Origin: Bifidobacteriaceae bacterium
Lineage (GTDB): Bacteria > Actinomycetota > Actinomycetes > Actinomycetales > WQXJ01
Assembly: GCA_031270825.1 (NCBI GenBank)
Contig: JAISXH010000049.1
Location: 1-64,000, forward strand
Length of the DNA stretch: 64,000 bases
Reading direction: 5' to 3'
Positions 38,966 to 47,245 of the stretch are shown here, piece after piece (the first letter of the stretch is position 1; each line of letters begins with the position of its first letter). A model generated the notes under the pieces. That model did not search any database and was not told the DNA's origin. It saw only the letters and a program-made list of their open reading frames with translations. The position numbers and the translations under genes are program-made.

Positions 38966-40659
38966 CCACGGTTCTCGGCGCGCTCGCGGCGCCCAGCGAC
39001 GCCGCCCCGACCAGCCCGGTCCTCCAGGTGCGCGGGCTGCATGTCGAATTCGCCAGCCGCGAGCGTTATGTGCACGCCGTTCGCGGCATCGACTTGTCGA
39101 TTCACCGGGGCGAAGCGGTGGCCTTGGTGGGGGAATCGGGATCGGGCAAGTCTGTCACCGCGCTGAGCTTGTTGGGCTTGGCCGCCAAGACGGCCAGGAT
39201 CACGGCCGACGAGTTTCGACTGGCCGGTCGCGACCTGTCTGGTCTTCCTGACCGCGGTTGGCGCCAGATTCGCGGATCCCAGGTGGGCCTAGTCCTGCAA
39301 GACGCGCTGACCTCTTTGGACCCGCTGCGGACCGTTGGCCAGGAGGTGGCCGAAGCCTTGCGCGCGCACAGCGGCAAGAAATCCAAAGGGACCGGCGCCC
39401 AGGTCGAAGCGCTGTTGGCCGAGGTCGGGTTCCCCGATCCGGCGGTGCGCGCGAACCAGTACGCGCATCAGCTTTCGGGCGGACTGCGCCAGCGCGCCTT
39501 GATCGCGACCGCGCTGGCGGGGAACCCTTTGTTGTTGGTGGCCGACGAGCCGACCACAGCTCTCGACGTGACTGTGCAGGCGCAGATCTTGGACCTGCTC
39601 GGTCGCCGGCGGGACACGGGCACCGCGTTGTTGCTCATCTCTCACGATCTGGCAGTGGTTTCGCAGGTGGCGGACCGGGTCTTGGTGATGCGGGAAGGCG
39701 AAGTCGTCGAAGAGGGCACAGCCGCCCAGCTCTTGGGCGATCCCAAACATCCTTACACCAAGGCCCTGCTGCGGGCGGTGCCCTCGGCCGCGACACGCGG
39801 CCAGCGTCTGTCTGGTGGTGAAACCGAGCGGCCGGGCGACACGCTCGAGCGGGAAGCCACGTCTGAGCGGCGGCCGTCGGCTGACGGCCTGACGCCGGTG
39901 CTGCGGGCGGTCGCAGTGTCGAAGACCTTCAAACTGTCGGGGCATCGTCAGTTGCGGGCGGTGGTGGACGTCGACGTGACGGTCGCTCCTGGCGCCAAAG
40001 TCGGCATCGTGGGCGAGTCCGGCTCGGGGAAATCGACTCTGGCGAGGATGCTGCTGGGACTGATAGAGCCTGATCAAGGGCAGGTCGAGATCATGGGACG
40101 CCCCTGGCGGGCGGCTGATCGGCGCGAGCGCGGCCGCCTACGCCGGGCCGTGCAGTTCGTCTCCCAGGACGCGGCCTCCTCATTCGATCCTCGCTACACC
40201 GTTGAGCAAATTGTCGAAGAGCCGCTGCGGTCGTCGGCGCTTTCGCGGGCCGAACGGGCTGAAAGGGTGCTCCAGGCGCTGGCCCTGACACACCTGGAAC
40301 CGTCGCTGTTGAAAGTGGTGCCGCGCAATTTGTCCGGCGGCCAGCGCCAGCGGGTGGCGATCGCACGGGCCCTGGCCATGGAGCCGGAGGTGCTGGTTTG
40401 CGACGAGCCCGTCTCAGCCCTCGACGTGTCGATCCAAGCCCAGATCCTCGACCTGCTGGCTGAGCTGAATGAACGCACCGGCACCGCCATAGTGTTCATT
40501 TCCCACGACATCGGGGTGGTCCATCACTTGGTGGACGACGTGCTGGTAATGCACCGCGGCCGGATCGTCGAGCAGGGGCCGGTCGAGCGCGTGTTCAACC
40601 AGCCGTCTCATCCCTACACCCAAACACTTCTGCGCGCCGTGCCCCGTTTAGCCCGGTGA
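38962..40659 (+). CDS. Fused double ATPase of a peptide-type importer (DppD-DppF)
   Basis: A 565-residue protein with two complete ABC domains in one chain. Domain 1 has Walker A GESGSGKS near residue 56, signature LSGGLRQRALIA and DEPTTALD. Domain 2 has Walker A GESGSGKST near residue 353, signature LSGGQRQRVAIARAL and DEPVSALD. After each comes the oligopeptide-transporter extension (HPYTKALLRAVP and HPYTQTLLRAVP). A 35-residue polar linker joins them. The fusion is common in actinobacteria. It powers the two permeases upstream. Confidence 0.94.
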   Translation: MTTVLGALAAPSDAAPTSPVLQVRGLHVEFASRERYVHAVRGIDLSIHRGEAVALVGESGSGKSVTALSLLGLAAKTARITADEFRLAGRDLSGLPDRGWRQIRGSQVGLVLQDALTSLDPLRTVGQEVAEALRAHSGKKSKGTGAQVEALLAEVGFPDPAVRANQYAHQLSGGLRQRALIATALAGNPLLLVADEPTTALDVTVQAQILDLLGRRRDTGTALLLISHDLAVVSQVADRVLVMREGEVVEEGTAAQLLGDPKHPYTKALLRAVPSAATRGQRLSGGETERPGDTLEREATSERRPSADGLTPVLRAVAVSKTFKLSGHRQLRAVVDVDVTVAPGAKVGIVGESGSGKSTLARMLLGLIEPDQGQVEIMGRPWRAADRRERGRLRRAVQFVSQDAASSFDPRYTVEQIVEEPLRSSALSRAERAERVLQALALTHLEPSLLKVVPRNLSGGQRQRVAIARALAMEPEVLVCDEPVSALDVSIQAQILDLLAELNERTGTAIVFISHDIGVVHHLVDDVLVMHRGRIVEQGPVERVFNQPSHPYTQTLLRAVPRLAR

Positions 40660-40705
40660 GCCGAACCAACCAACACTCAGTAACCAATCAAGGAGATCAA
40701 CTCAA

Positions 40706-42379
40706 ATGTCTAATCACCGCCGCGCCGCGGCACTGGTCACCGCCGCCGCGCTGGTCGCAGTCCTGGGCGGCTGCGGCACGAACGGGTCGAGTTCGGACAA
40801 ATCGTCCGGGGGGGCGAACGCGAGCGATTCGAATGCGAAACCGGTCGAAGGAGGCACGCTCTATTGGGCCGTGGCAACCGCGCCACCGACCATCAACCCC
40901 CACTTGAACGGTTTGGCGAAGGTCAGCCCGCTGCTGCGGAACGCCTATGCCTCCTATTTGTACCTGAGTGAGGATGGCGTGTACGAGCCTTGGCTGGCTG
41001 AGGGCTTCGAAGAATCAGAGGACGGCCTCACCGTCACGTTGAACCTGCGCGAAGACGTGACCTTCTCCGACGGCGAGCCGCTCAACGCCGATGCCGTCCT
41101 GGCCAACTTCGACAAGATCACCTCTGAAGGCTACGGCCGGGGCACGCCGGCGGCGCTGCGCAATGTCGAGGCGATCAACAAGGCTGACGACTTGACCGTC
41201 GAGTTCGTGTTGACCACCACGGACATTCTGTTCTTGCAGTACTTGGCCAGCCTTTCGTCGGCCCCGCTGTCGCCTAAGTCCCTTGAGTTGGAGCAGACCG
41301 TGCTTGAGTCCGGCGGTCCGGAACTCGCCGGGGTGGGACCGTTTGTGATAACCAACTACACCGCGAACACCGAGTTGGTCCTGGAAAAGCGGGCCGACTA
41401 CAAGTGGGCGCCGCAGTCGATCGCCGGCGGCCAGACCGCCGCCTACCTCGATGAGCTGGTCTACCGCATTCTGCCTGAGGGCGCCACCCGGACTGGGGCG
41501 TTGGAGCAGGGGCAGGTTCAAATCGCCTCAGACATCCAGCCGCTCGACGTGGCATTGTTCGAAGAGCGTGAAGGCTTCCAGTATGTCTCCAGCATTCTGT
41601 CCGGGACGCCGTATTTCATCATCTTCAACCCGCATAAGGCGCCGGTGGACGACATTCGGGTGCGCCAGGCCTTCGCGCTCGGTTCGGATCTCGACGCCAT
41701 CATCGAGGCGGTCTATCACGGCTCCTACACCAGGGCCTGGGCGCCCATCTCGTCGCGGGGTCCGTGGGCGGCCGATTTGGAGGGCTGGAACACCACTGAC
41801 ATCGACAAAGCCAACGAACTGTTGGATCAGGCCGGTTGGACCGAACGCGACTCCGAAGGCATACGGGTCAAGGACGGCCAACCGCTCAGAATCGAGATGT
41901 ACACCGGCACCAGCCGGCTGCGCGAATCGCGTGACCAGGTTCATCTGGCCCTGAGCGAGGCGTTGAAAGACAACGTCGGAATCGACTACCACTTCGAGGT
42001 GGTGGATGATGGCACCGCTGCGGAAAAGGCCGCGGCCGAGGGATACACCATCACTGACCCGTCGTACCTGAGTCCCGACCCGGCCGGAGGCTTCGAATCC
42101 GTCTACCATTCCGATCCGGCCCGGGGTGTGATCGGCGGCGGAATGTTCGCCGACACGAAGCTGGACGAATGGATCGACGCGGGCCGTTTCACAACTGACC
42201 TGGAGACCCGCAAGGCGGCCTACAAAGAGTTCCAGGAGTACATCACCAAAGAGCAGTGGTATGTCTTGCCGGTCTACGAACCCCAGGACTCAGTCGCCGC
42301 CACCGACAAGGTGAAGAACATCACCCTCGACGGCCTGGGCCAACCCTTCGGCGCCTACACCATCTGGCTCGAGCCCTGA
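40706..42379 (+). CDS. Substrate-binding lipoprotein, probable KPN_01854-type family
   Basis: A 557-residue family-5 extracellular solute-binding protein. The signal peptide ends in the lipobox VLGGC (Cys23), so it is a lipoprotein, followed by a Ser/Gly linker. The family-5 body starts at EGGTLYWAVATAPPTINPHL and includes the typical LREDVTFSDGEPLNADAVL. AAGGAGA stands upstream of the ATG. Its position beside a luciferase-like monooxygenase suggests the KPN_01854 group, a family pair I recall as having no known substrate; I cannot verify this without a profile search. A family-A repeat follows its stop at once. Confidence 0.85.
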   Translation: MSNHRRAAALVTAAALVAVLGGCGTNGSSSDKSSGGANASDSNAKPVEGGTLYWAVATAPPTINPHLNGLAKVSPLLRNAYASYLYLSEDGVYEPWLAEGFEESEDGLTVTLNLREDVTFSDGEPLNADAVLANFDKITSEGYGRGTPAALRNVEAINKADDLTVEFVLTTTDILFLQYLASLSSAPLSPKSLELEQTVLESGGPELAGVGPFVITNYTANTELVLEKRADYKWAPQSIAGGQTAAYLDELVYRILPEGATRTGALEQGQVQIASDIQPLDVALFEEREGFQYVSSILSGTPYFIIFNPHKAPVDDIRVRQAFALGSDLDAIIEAVYHGSYTRAWAPISSRGPWAADLEGWNTTDIDKANELLDQAGWTERDSEGIRVKDGQPLRIEMYTGTSRLRESRDQVHLALSEALKDNVGIDYHFEVVDDGTAAEKAAAEGYTITDPSYLSPDPAGGFESVYHSDPARGVIGGGMFADTKLDEWIDAGRFTTDLETRKAAYKEFQEYITKEQWYVLPVYEPQDSVAATDKVKNITLDGLGQPFGAYTIWLEP

Positions 42380-42380
42380 A

Positions 42381-42410
42381 AATCAGCACGGGGACGGTGA
42401 TTGTGTTGAC
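42381..42410 (+). repeat. Family-A dispersed repeat, copy A3
   Basis: Begins 2 nt after the binding-protein stop. The core GGGGACGGTGATTGTGTTGA is flanked by AATCAGCAC on the left, which can pair imperfectly with GTGTTGACT on the right. It lies in the 109-bp gap before the monooxygenase gene. Confidence 0.85.
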
Positions 42411-42488
42411 TGCACGACGGCCGTCCCCGCTCGAACCCTCCGACCAATCCGACTGCACGTGTGAACAGATCCTGAGAGGAACACCATC

Positions 42489-43640
42489 GTGGCCATCACG
42501 TCATTGAGTTTCGTACACATTTTCCCGCTAGCCTCCGGCGAGGCTGCCGCCGATAGCCTCGAAGAAGGCATCAAGCTGTTCCAGTTCGCCGAGCAACTGG
42601 GCTACAACGCCGGCTACATCCGCACGCGGCATCTTCAGCACGCGCCCGCCGCGCCGGCGGTCCTGCAGGCCGCCATAGGTCAGCGCACCACCAAGATCGA
42701 GATCGGCAACGCTTGCATTGTCGGTCAGTATGAGAACCCCTTCAACCTGGCGGAGGAGATCTCGCTGGCGGCCGCGCTGAGCCGGGGGCGTTTGCGGCCG
42801 GGCTTGGCCATCTCGCCGCCACAGGGGTTCGAAGCCGGCCAGGAAGCGCTGTTCTACGGCGCCGGCTGGCGTGACGAGGACTACTCTCGCGACCGATTGA
42901 ACCTGATCCGCGAACTCGTGGGCGGGCGCAAAGTGCACCTCGACCTGTCCAAGTTCAAGCCGGGCGGCCGTTCGTCGCAGCTCAAGGAGAGCGAGGAGAT
43001 CAAGGACACCAGTCCGACGCCCACAGGCATCAACGCCGGGCTGTTCTCCGACCAGGTGGAGCCGCATTGGCCGGGCTTGGCCGAGAATTTCTGGTTGTCC
43101 TCGACCTCGGTCGGCTCGGCCACCTGGGCGGCCGAGAACCGGTGGCACATCATCAATGCCAACATGTTCCACGGCCCCAAGTCTCTGGGGCTGACCGCTT
43201 CGACCACCTTCGATGAGGCGCAGAGTCTGCAGGGGGCGGCGTATCGGGAACACGCGGCGCCGGGATTCACCGGAAAGCTCGCCCATGGCAGGGTGATCGT
43301 CCCCACCGATGTCGCCACCTCCGAACAGGCGGCCAAGTACCGGGCCTACCTGGATGAGCGAACGCCGCGGACATTGGCTCCGATCGACAACGGCGACGAT
43401 TACTTCTACATCCGCAAAGATTCGGTCGCCTCAATCCAGGCCATTCTCGACGATTTGGGGGGTGACCCCGCCTTCGCCTACGCAGACGAGCTCGCCGTCC
43501 TGCTGCCTTTCACCTTCGCGTTTGAGGACTATCTCCAAATCCTCGAGCAAGTGGCCACTCGCCTGGCCCCGGAACTGGGGTGGCGGCCAAACTCGCTGTC
43601 CTTGGGGGACCGGCTCCAAAGCGCGCCGGCTCTGGTCTAG
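42489..43640 (+). CDS. Luciferase-like flavin monooxygenase, probable KPN_01858-type
   Basis: A 383-residue (beta/alpha)8 protein of the LLM class, which uses reduced FMN (or F420) to oxidise a small substrate. The N-terminus SLSFVHIFPL...LFQFAEQLGYNAGYIRTRHL is the usual first strand and helix, and the stretch LAEEISLAAALSRGRLRPGLAIS holds the flavin-site helix. It lies in the importer operon, so it probably acts on the imported compound. The GTG start follows GAGAGGA by 8 nt. Pairing with this binding protein type fits the KPN_01854/KPN_01858 family pair. The reaction is unknown; cleavage of a C-N or C-S bond is a guess. Confidence 0.85.
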   Translation: MAITSLSFVHIFPLASGEAAADSLEEGIKLFQFAEQLGYNAGYIRTRHLQHAPAAPAVLQAAIGQRTTKIEIGNACIVGQYENPFNLAEEISLAAALSRGRLRPGLAISPPQGFEAGQEALFYGAGWRDEDYSRDRLNLIRELVGGRKVHLDLSKFKPGGRSSQLKESEEIKDTSPTPTGINAGLFSDQVEPHWPGLAENFWLSSTSVGSATWAAENRWHIINANMFHGPKSLGLTASTTFDEAQSLQGAAYREHAAPGFTGKLAHGRVIVPTDVATSEQAAKYRAYLDERTPRTLAPIDNGDDYFYIRKDSVASIQAILDDLGGDPAFAYADELAVLLPFTFAFEDYLQILEQVATRLAPELGWRPNSLSLGDRLQSAPALV

Positions 43641-43816
43641 CGGGGTTGATGGTCTCAGTTAGGGCCAGCCCCTGAGCGCGGCCGCCAGGACGGAGAACGG
43701 TCGCTGTTGTGGACGTCTGCGTGGGCGTCTGCGGTTCGCGTCGGCGCCGGCCAGGGCGTGCTGGTCAAAGCATGCTTAGGTGGTGCCGACCGAGCCCTGA
43801 TTGAAAGGAATCCAGT

Positions 43817-45163
43817 ATGGCTGAACGGCCTTCCCGCGCCGTCGACTCCGCTTTGGCGCCGCAGCGGCACCGCGTGCTGACGGCTGACAGGGTGTTCACG
43901 GGCGCCGCGACCACGCACGTGGAGCGCGGCGCGGTGGCGATAGACGCGGGGGTTGTGGCTTGGGCCGGCCCGCAGTCCGATTTGCCGCCAGACTACGCCG
44001 ATTGGGAACGAACCGATTATGGCCCTGCGACCATCCTGCCTGGGTTGATCGAAACGCATGCCCACCTGGGCTCATATTCTTGGTCGGTGCAGCCGGACAC
44101 GCCGGACGCTTCGGTCCACGCGACTGCCTGGGAGGCGTTGTCCTCGGTCAAGATCGCGCGCCAGTTGGCCTCGGTGGGCGTCACGACGGTTCAATCGCTC
44201 GGCACCCGGGACTACGCCGATGTCGCTCTGCGAGAGGCGATCCGCCATGGCTTGGTGCACGGTCCGCGCATCGTGGCCGTCGGCGCGCCCATCACCTATT
44301 CCGGTGGGCACGGCTGGAACCACGGCGCCACCGCCGACTCGATCCCGGAGATCTTGCGCCAGGTGCGCTTGCACCATCTAGCCGGCGCCGACGCCATCAA
44401 AGTGATGGCCACCGGCGGTTTCATGTCTCACGCCACCGCCCCGTGGAACGCCCAGTTCACCGTCGAGGAGTTGCGTGCGCTGATCGATGACGCCCACCGG
44501 TTGGGCAAGCATGTGGCCGCTCACGCCCACGGCACCGAGGGAATCAGGCAGCTGGTCGAAGCCGGCATCGACTACATCACCCACGCCACCTTTGTCGGTC
44601 AGGACGGCGTCACCGATTTCGACCCCGAACTGGCCGATCGCATAGCCCAGCGGGGCATTTACGTGGACGGCTGCGCGCCGCCCTCCTACCCCCCGGTTCC
44701 AGGTGAGACGCGAACACCGAGGGCCTGGCAGCTGTATCAACACGGCGCCAAACTGGTGACCGGTCACGACATCGGGGCGGTTTATCCCGCCAGCGCCTAC
44801 ACCTACGGTCTGAAACAGCTAGAGGCCTCGGGCCTGCCCCGCTCTGAAGTCCTCATCGCCGCCACCTCCCGTTCGGCTGGTGCTGTCGGTCTGGCCGGGG
44901 TGACCGGTGTGCTTGGGCCCGGCTACGCGGCGGACCTGATCGCGGTCCAAGGCGATCCTTTGGCCAACTTGGACGCGCTGGACCACCTGATCGAGGTCGT
45001 GATCGAGGGCCGCACCTTTGAGCCTGAGTGGATCGAACGATTTGATCCCGGCGAGTCAGGCCAGGCGCCTGGGCGGCATGGCCCTACGTTGCCTGGCGAC
45101 CCGCGCGCCGCCCTGATCAATCGCCGCCGGCGCGCCGCCGGGCACCCTTTCCCCCGTGGGTGA
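43817..45163 (+). CDS. Amidohydrolase (imidazolonepropionase/prolidase-like)
   Basis: A 448-residue metal-dependent amidohydrolase. The first metal site is ETHAHLG (HxH), later ligands are in HAHGTEG and THATF, and the catalytic Asp is in GHDIGAVYP. The small beta-sandwich domain frames the barrel at both ends (GVVAWAGPQSDLPP; GYAADLIAVQGDP). It belongs to the broad group that includes Xaa-Pro dipeptidase-like and imidazolonepropionase-like enzymes. ATG follows AAAGGAA. It lies 176 nt after the monooxygenase, perhaps in the same operon, and would hydrolyse an amide in the imported substrate or product. Confidence 0.88.
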   Translation: MAERPSRAVDSALAPQRHRVLTADRVFTGAATTHVERGAVAIDAGVVAWAGPQSDLPPDYADWERTDYGPATILPGLIETHAHLGSYSWSVQPDTPDASVHATAWEALSSVKIARQLASVGVTTVQSLGTRDYADVALREAIRHGLVHGPRIVAVGAPITYSGGHGWNHGATADSIPEILRQVRLHHLAGADAIKVMATGGFMSHATAPWNAQFTVEELRALIDDAHRLGKHVAAHAHGTEGIRQLVEAGIDYITHATFVGQDGVTDFDPELADRIAQRGIYVDGCAPPSYPPVPGETRTPRAWQLYQHGAKLVTGHDIGAVYPASAYTYGLKQLEASGLPRSEVLIAATSRSAGAVGLAGVTGVLGPGYAADLIAVQGDPLANLDALDHLIEVVIEGRTFEPEWIERFDPGESGQAPGRHGPTLPGDPRAALINRRRRAAGHPFPRG

Positions 45164-45176
45164 CGCGGCAACGCAA

Positions 45177-45203
45177 AATCAGCACAATCACCGTCCCCTT
45201 GCG
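45177..45203 (-). repeat. Family-A dispersed repeat, copy A4
   Basis: Minus-strand copy in the 77-bp gap between the convergent amidohydrolase and LacI genes. It has the ACGCAA left variant and ends in GTGCTGATT. Confidence 0.82.
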
Positions 45204-45240
45204 TGTTTTGGCACCGCAGGGCGGGAACAGGGCTTTGGGG

Positions 45241-46245
45241 CTAGGCGGAGTCGCGGACCACCAGTTCGGTGGGGAAGACGCGCGGCCATGAGCCCCAGCG
45301 GCCGGTGCGGAGGCGCTCGACCATTAGGTCCGCGCCCGCCGAACTCAACAAGGCGATCGGCTGGGCCACCGTGGTCAGGCGAGGGGACACCCGGGTCGCG
45401 GCGGCGGAGTCGTCGAAGCCGACCACGGCGAGGTCCTCCGGCACGCGCCTGCCCTGGGCGGCGGCGGCATGGAGCGTCGCCACCGCCAGGGTGTCGGATT
45501 GAGCGAAGACCGCGTCGACGGCCGGATCGGCCCGCAGTAGCTCAGCCGCCGCGGCGGTGGCGCCAGCGGCCTGAAAGTCCAGTTCGACGTAGGGTCCCGG
45601 CTCCAGGCCCGCCTCCCGGTGGGCTCTGAGCCAACCGGCGCGGCGGTCGACAGCGGCGATCCGGACCAGCGCTCCGCCCATGCAAGCGACCCGCCGCCGG
45701 CCCTGATCGAGCAGGTGCTTGGTGGCGATGTAGCCGCCATGGACGTTGTCGGCGTCGACATAGGGGAAATCCCTGGTGCTATCCGGCGGCCTTCCGACGA
45801 AGACGAGCGGCAGTTCCAATTCTGTGAGCAACTCTTCCAGCTGCGGGTCGCGGATGAAATGGACCACGATGATCCCGTCCACGTTGGAGTGGTGCAGGAA
45901 CCGCCTGGTGGTGGCGATCGGGTCGGCTGGATCGGTCAAAGCCAGTTGGGGCTGTAGGCCGGCCCGCCAGAGCCGGTGCGAGATCGCATCGATCGCTATG
46001 GCGATGAAGGGATCGACGAACATGGCGGCCGGGCTTTCCGGCGTGACGATGGCGACTTGGTCGGTCCGCTGGCGGGCCAGTGTCTGGGCCGCCCGGTTGG
46101 GCACAAAACCCAGGTCCGCCACCGCCTGATTGACGGACTCGATCGACTGTGCCGAGGCCACGCCGCCGTTGATCACCCGCGAGGCTGTCGACCTCGACAC
46201 GCCCGCGGCCCGCGCCACCTGGTCAAGGGTGACCGGTTCGGTCAT
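45241..46245 (-). CDS. LacI-family transcriptional regulator
   Basis: A 334-residue repressor. The DNA-binding helix-turn-helix TLDQVARAAGVSRSTASRVINGG is at residues 5-27, followed by the hinge and a periplasmic-binding-like ligand domain (VDGIIVVHFIRD, DNVHGGYIATKHLLDQGRRRVA, LAVVGFDDSAAATRVSPRLTTV). The ATG at 46245 follows GGAGG by 6 nt; a longer frame to 46380 is repeat-derived. It lies convergently after the amidohydrolase and may control the importer operon, but no LacI-type site was identified there. Confidence 0.92.
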   Translation of the reverse strand: MTEPVTLDQVARAAGVSRSTASRVINGGVASAQSIESVNQAVADLGFVPNRAAQTLARQRTDQVAIVTPESPAAMFVDPFIAIAIDAISHRLWRAGLQPQLALTDPADPIATTRRFLHHSNVDGIIVVHFIRDPQLEELLTELELPLVFVGRPPDSTRDFPYVDADNVHGGYIATKHLLDQGRRRVACMGGALVRIAAVDRRAGWLRAHREAGLEPGPYVELDFQAAGATAAAAELLRADPAVDAVFAQSDTLAVATLHAAAAQGRRVPEDLAVVGFDDSAAATRVSPRLTTVAQPIALLSSAGADLMVERLRTGRWGSWPRVFPTELVVRDSA

Positions 46246-46603
46246 CTGGCGCCTCCGAAGTCCCGGTTCGGGCGCGCCGGTGGACGCGCTCCCACCATCG
46301 TAACCGCCCAGCCAGAACCACGCCGAATGAAGCGGTCCGCGCCGCAGCCGGCCAAGCCCCACCCCACCGCGCCAGGCCAAGTCTCATTGCACGCCGCCCG
46401 GCCAAGCCCCATCGCGCCGCGCCCGGCAAGTCGCATCGTGCCGCCCAGGCGCCGACTCGCCCGGGCGGCCGGCGATCCGAGAGCTTGCCCTGCGATCACG
46501 CCGCGCTCTCACAGAGGCGCTGTCTTCGCGCGCGAAGAAAGTCATGTTCCGCATGAAAGACATGTAGAGTGTGAGATTACATACCAACGACTCAGGAGCC
46601 AAA
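46246..46603. repeat. Intergenic region with a 50-bp tandem repeat
   Basis: Two imperfect units of about 50 bp (46341-46392 and 46393-46440) share GCCG, GGCCAAGCCCCA and CGGCAAGTC-like blocks. The region also holds a 16-bp palindrome and the promoter of the AbrB gene (separate entry). It separates two divergent genes. Confidence 0.65.
46523..46570 (+). promoter_or_regulatory. Perfect palindrome and promoter region of the AbrB-type gene
   Basis: TCTTCGCGCGCGAAGA (46523-46538) is a perfect 16-bp palindrome. A second dyad TCATG-N5-CATGA lies at 46542-46556, and TAGAGT (46565-46570) is a likely -10 box. The palindrome is a good candidate operator for autoregulation. Confidence 0.55.
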
Positions 46604-47179
46604 ATGACCAGTAGCAGTTCGAGCCGCGGCACGTTCCCATGGCAGCACATTCCTTCTCCCGGCAAGATGTTTGGCACCGCCACCGTGGGCGAACGCGGCC
46701 AGGTCGCCATCCCCGCCGCCGCCCGCAAGCACCTCAACATCAAGTCCGGCGACCGCCTGGTCGTCTTCGGCAACTCCGTCAGCGGCGCGTTGATCATGCT
46801 CCACGCCGACGTGTTCGAGGATTTCGCCGATTTCTTCCTGACCAAGATCAACAAATTGGGCGAGCACGCCGAGGCTTTCTTCGCTCAATTCACCGAGGCG
46901 CCGGAAGACGCTTCGGCCCCGGACGCCGACGCGGGTGATGGCCAGGACTGCCAGCCCCAAGGCGTGGACGATGCCGCTCCGGCCGCCCCAGCCCCGGCCT
47001 CGGACCAGGCCGCAGGCGCTGAAGAGGCCGCCGAGCCGGCCCCGGACCAAACCGAGCCGGCGGACGGAGCTGACCTGACGGCATCGGCGGACGGGCAGGC
47101 CCCTGCTGAACCGGCGGACGAAACGCACCTGACGGCATCGGCGGACGGGCAGGCCCCTGGAGAACCGGCGGACGGCTGA
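46604..47179 (+). CDS. AbrB/MazE/SpoVT-type DNA-binding protein with acidic tail
   Basis: A 191-residue protein. Residues 22-70 form a swapped-hairpin AbrB domain (GTATVGERGQVAIPAAARKHL, then DRLVVFGN). A helical stretch DVFEDFADFFLTKINKLGEHAEAFFAQF follows and may add a coiled coil. From residue 108 the tail is acidic and Ala/Pro-rich with two ADG...LTASADGQAP units (a DNA repeat at about 47070-47165). AbrB domains bind DNA as dimers or tetramers. No toxin gene is adjacent, so it is a regulator rather than an antitoxin by context. The ATG follows CAGGAGC. Confidence 0.8.
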   Translation: MTSSSSSRGTFPWQHIPSPGKMFGTATVGERGQVAIPAAARKHLNIKSGDRLVVFGNSVSGALIMLHADVFEDFADFFLTKINKLGEHAEAFFAQFTEAPEDASAPDADAGDGQDCQPQGVDDAAPAAPAPASDQAAGAEEAAEPAPDQTEPADGADLTASADGQAPAEPADETHLTASADGQAPGEPADG

Positions 47180-47245
47180 GGCCGAACGGCGATAAGCTGG
47201 GCCGTTACCAGAGCTAAAGCCACCCGAACCGAAACCTGAGCCCCG

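Noticed and set aside
46604-47179. AbrB-type gene as an antitoxin
   Set aside because: No small toxin-like gene is adjacent, and the protein is much longer than MazE-type antitoxins.
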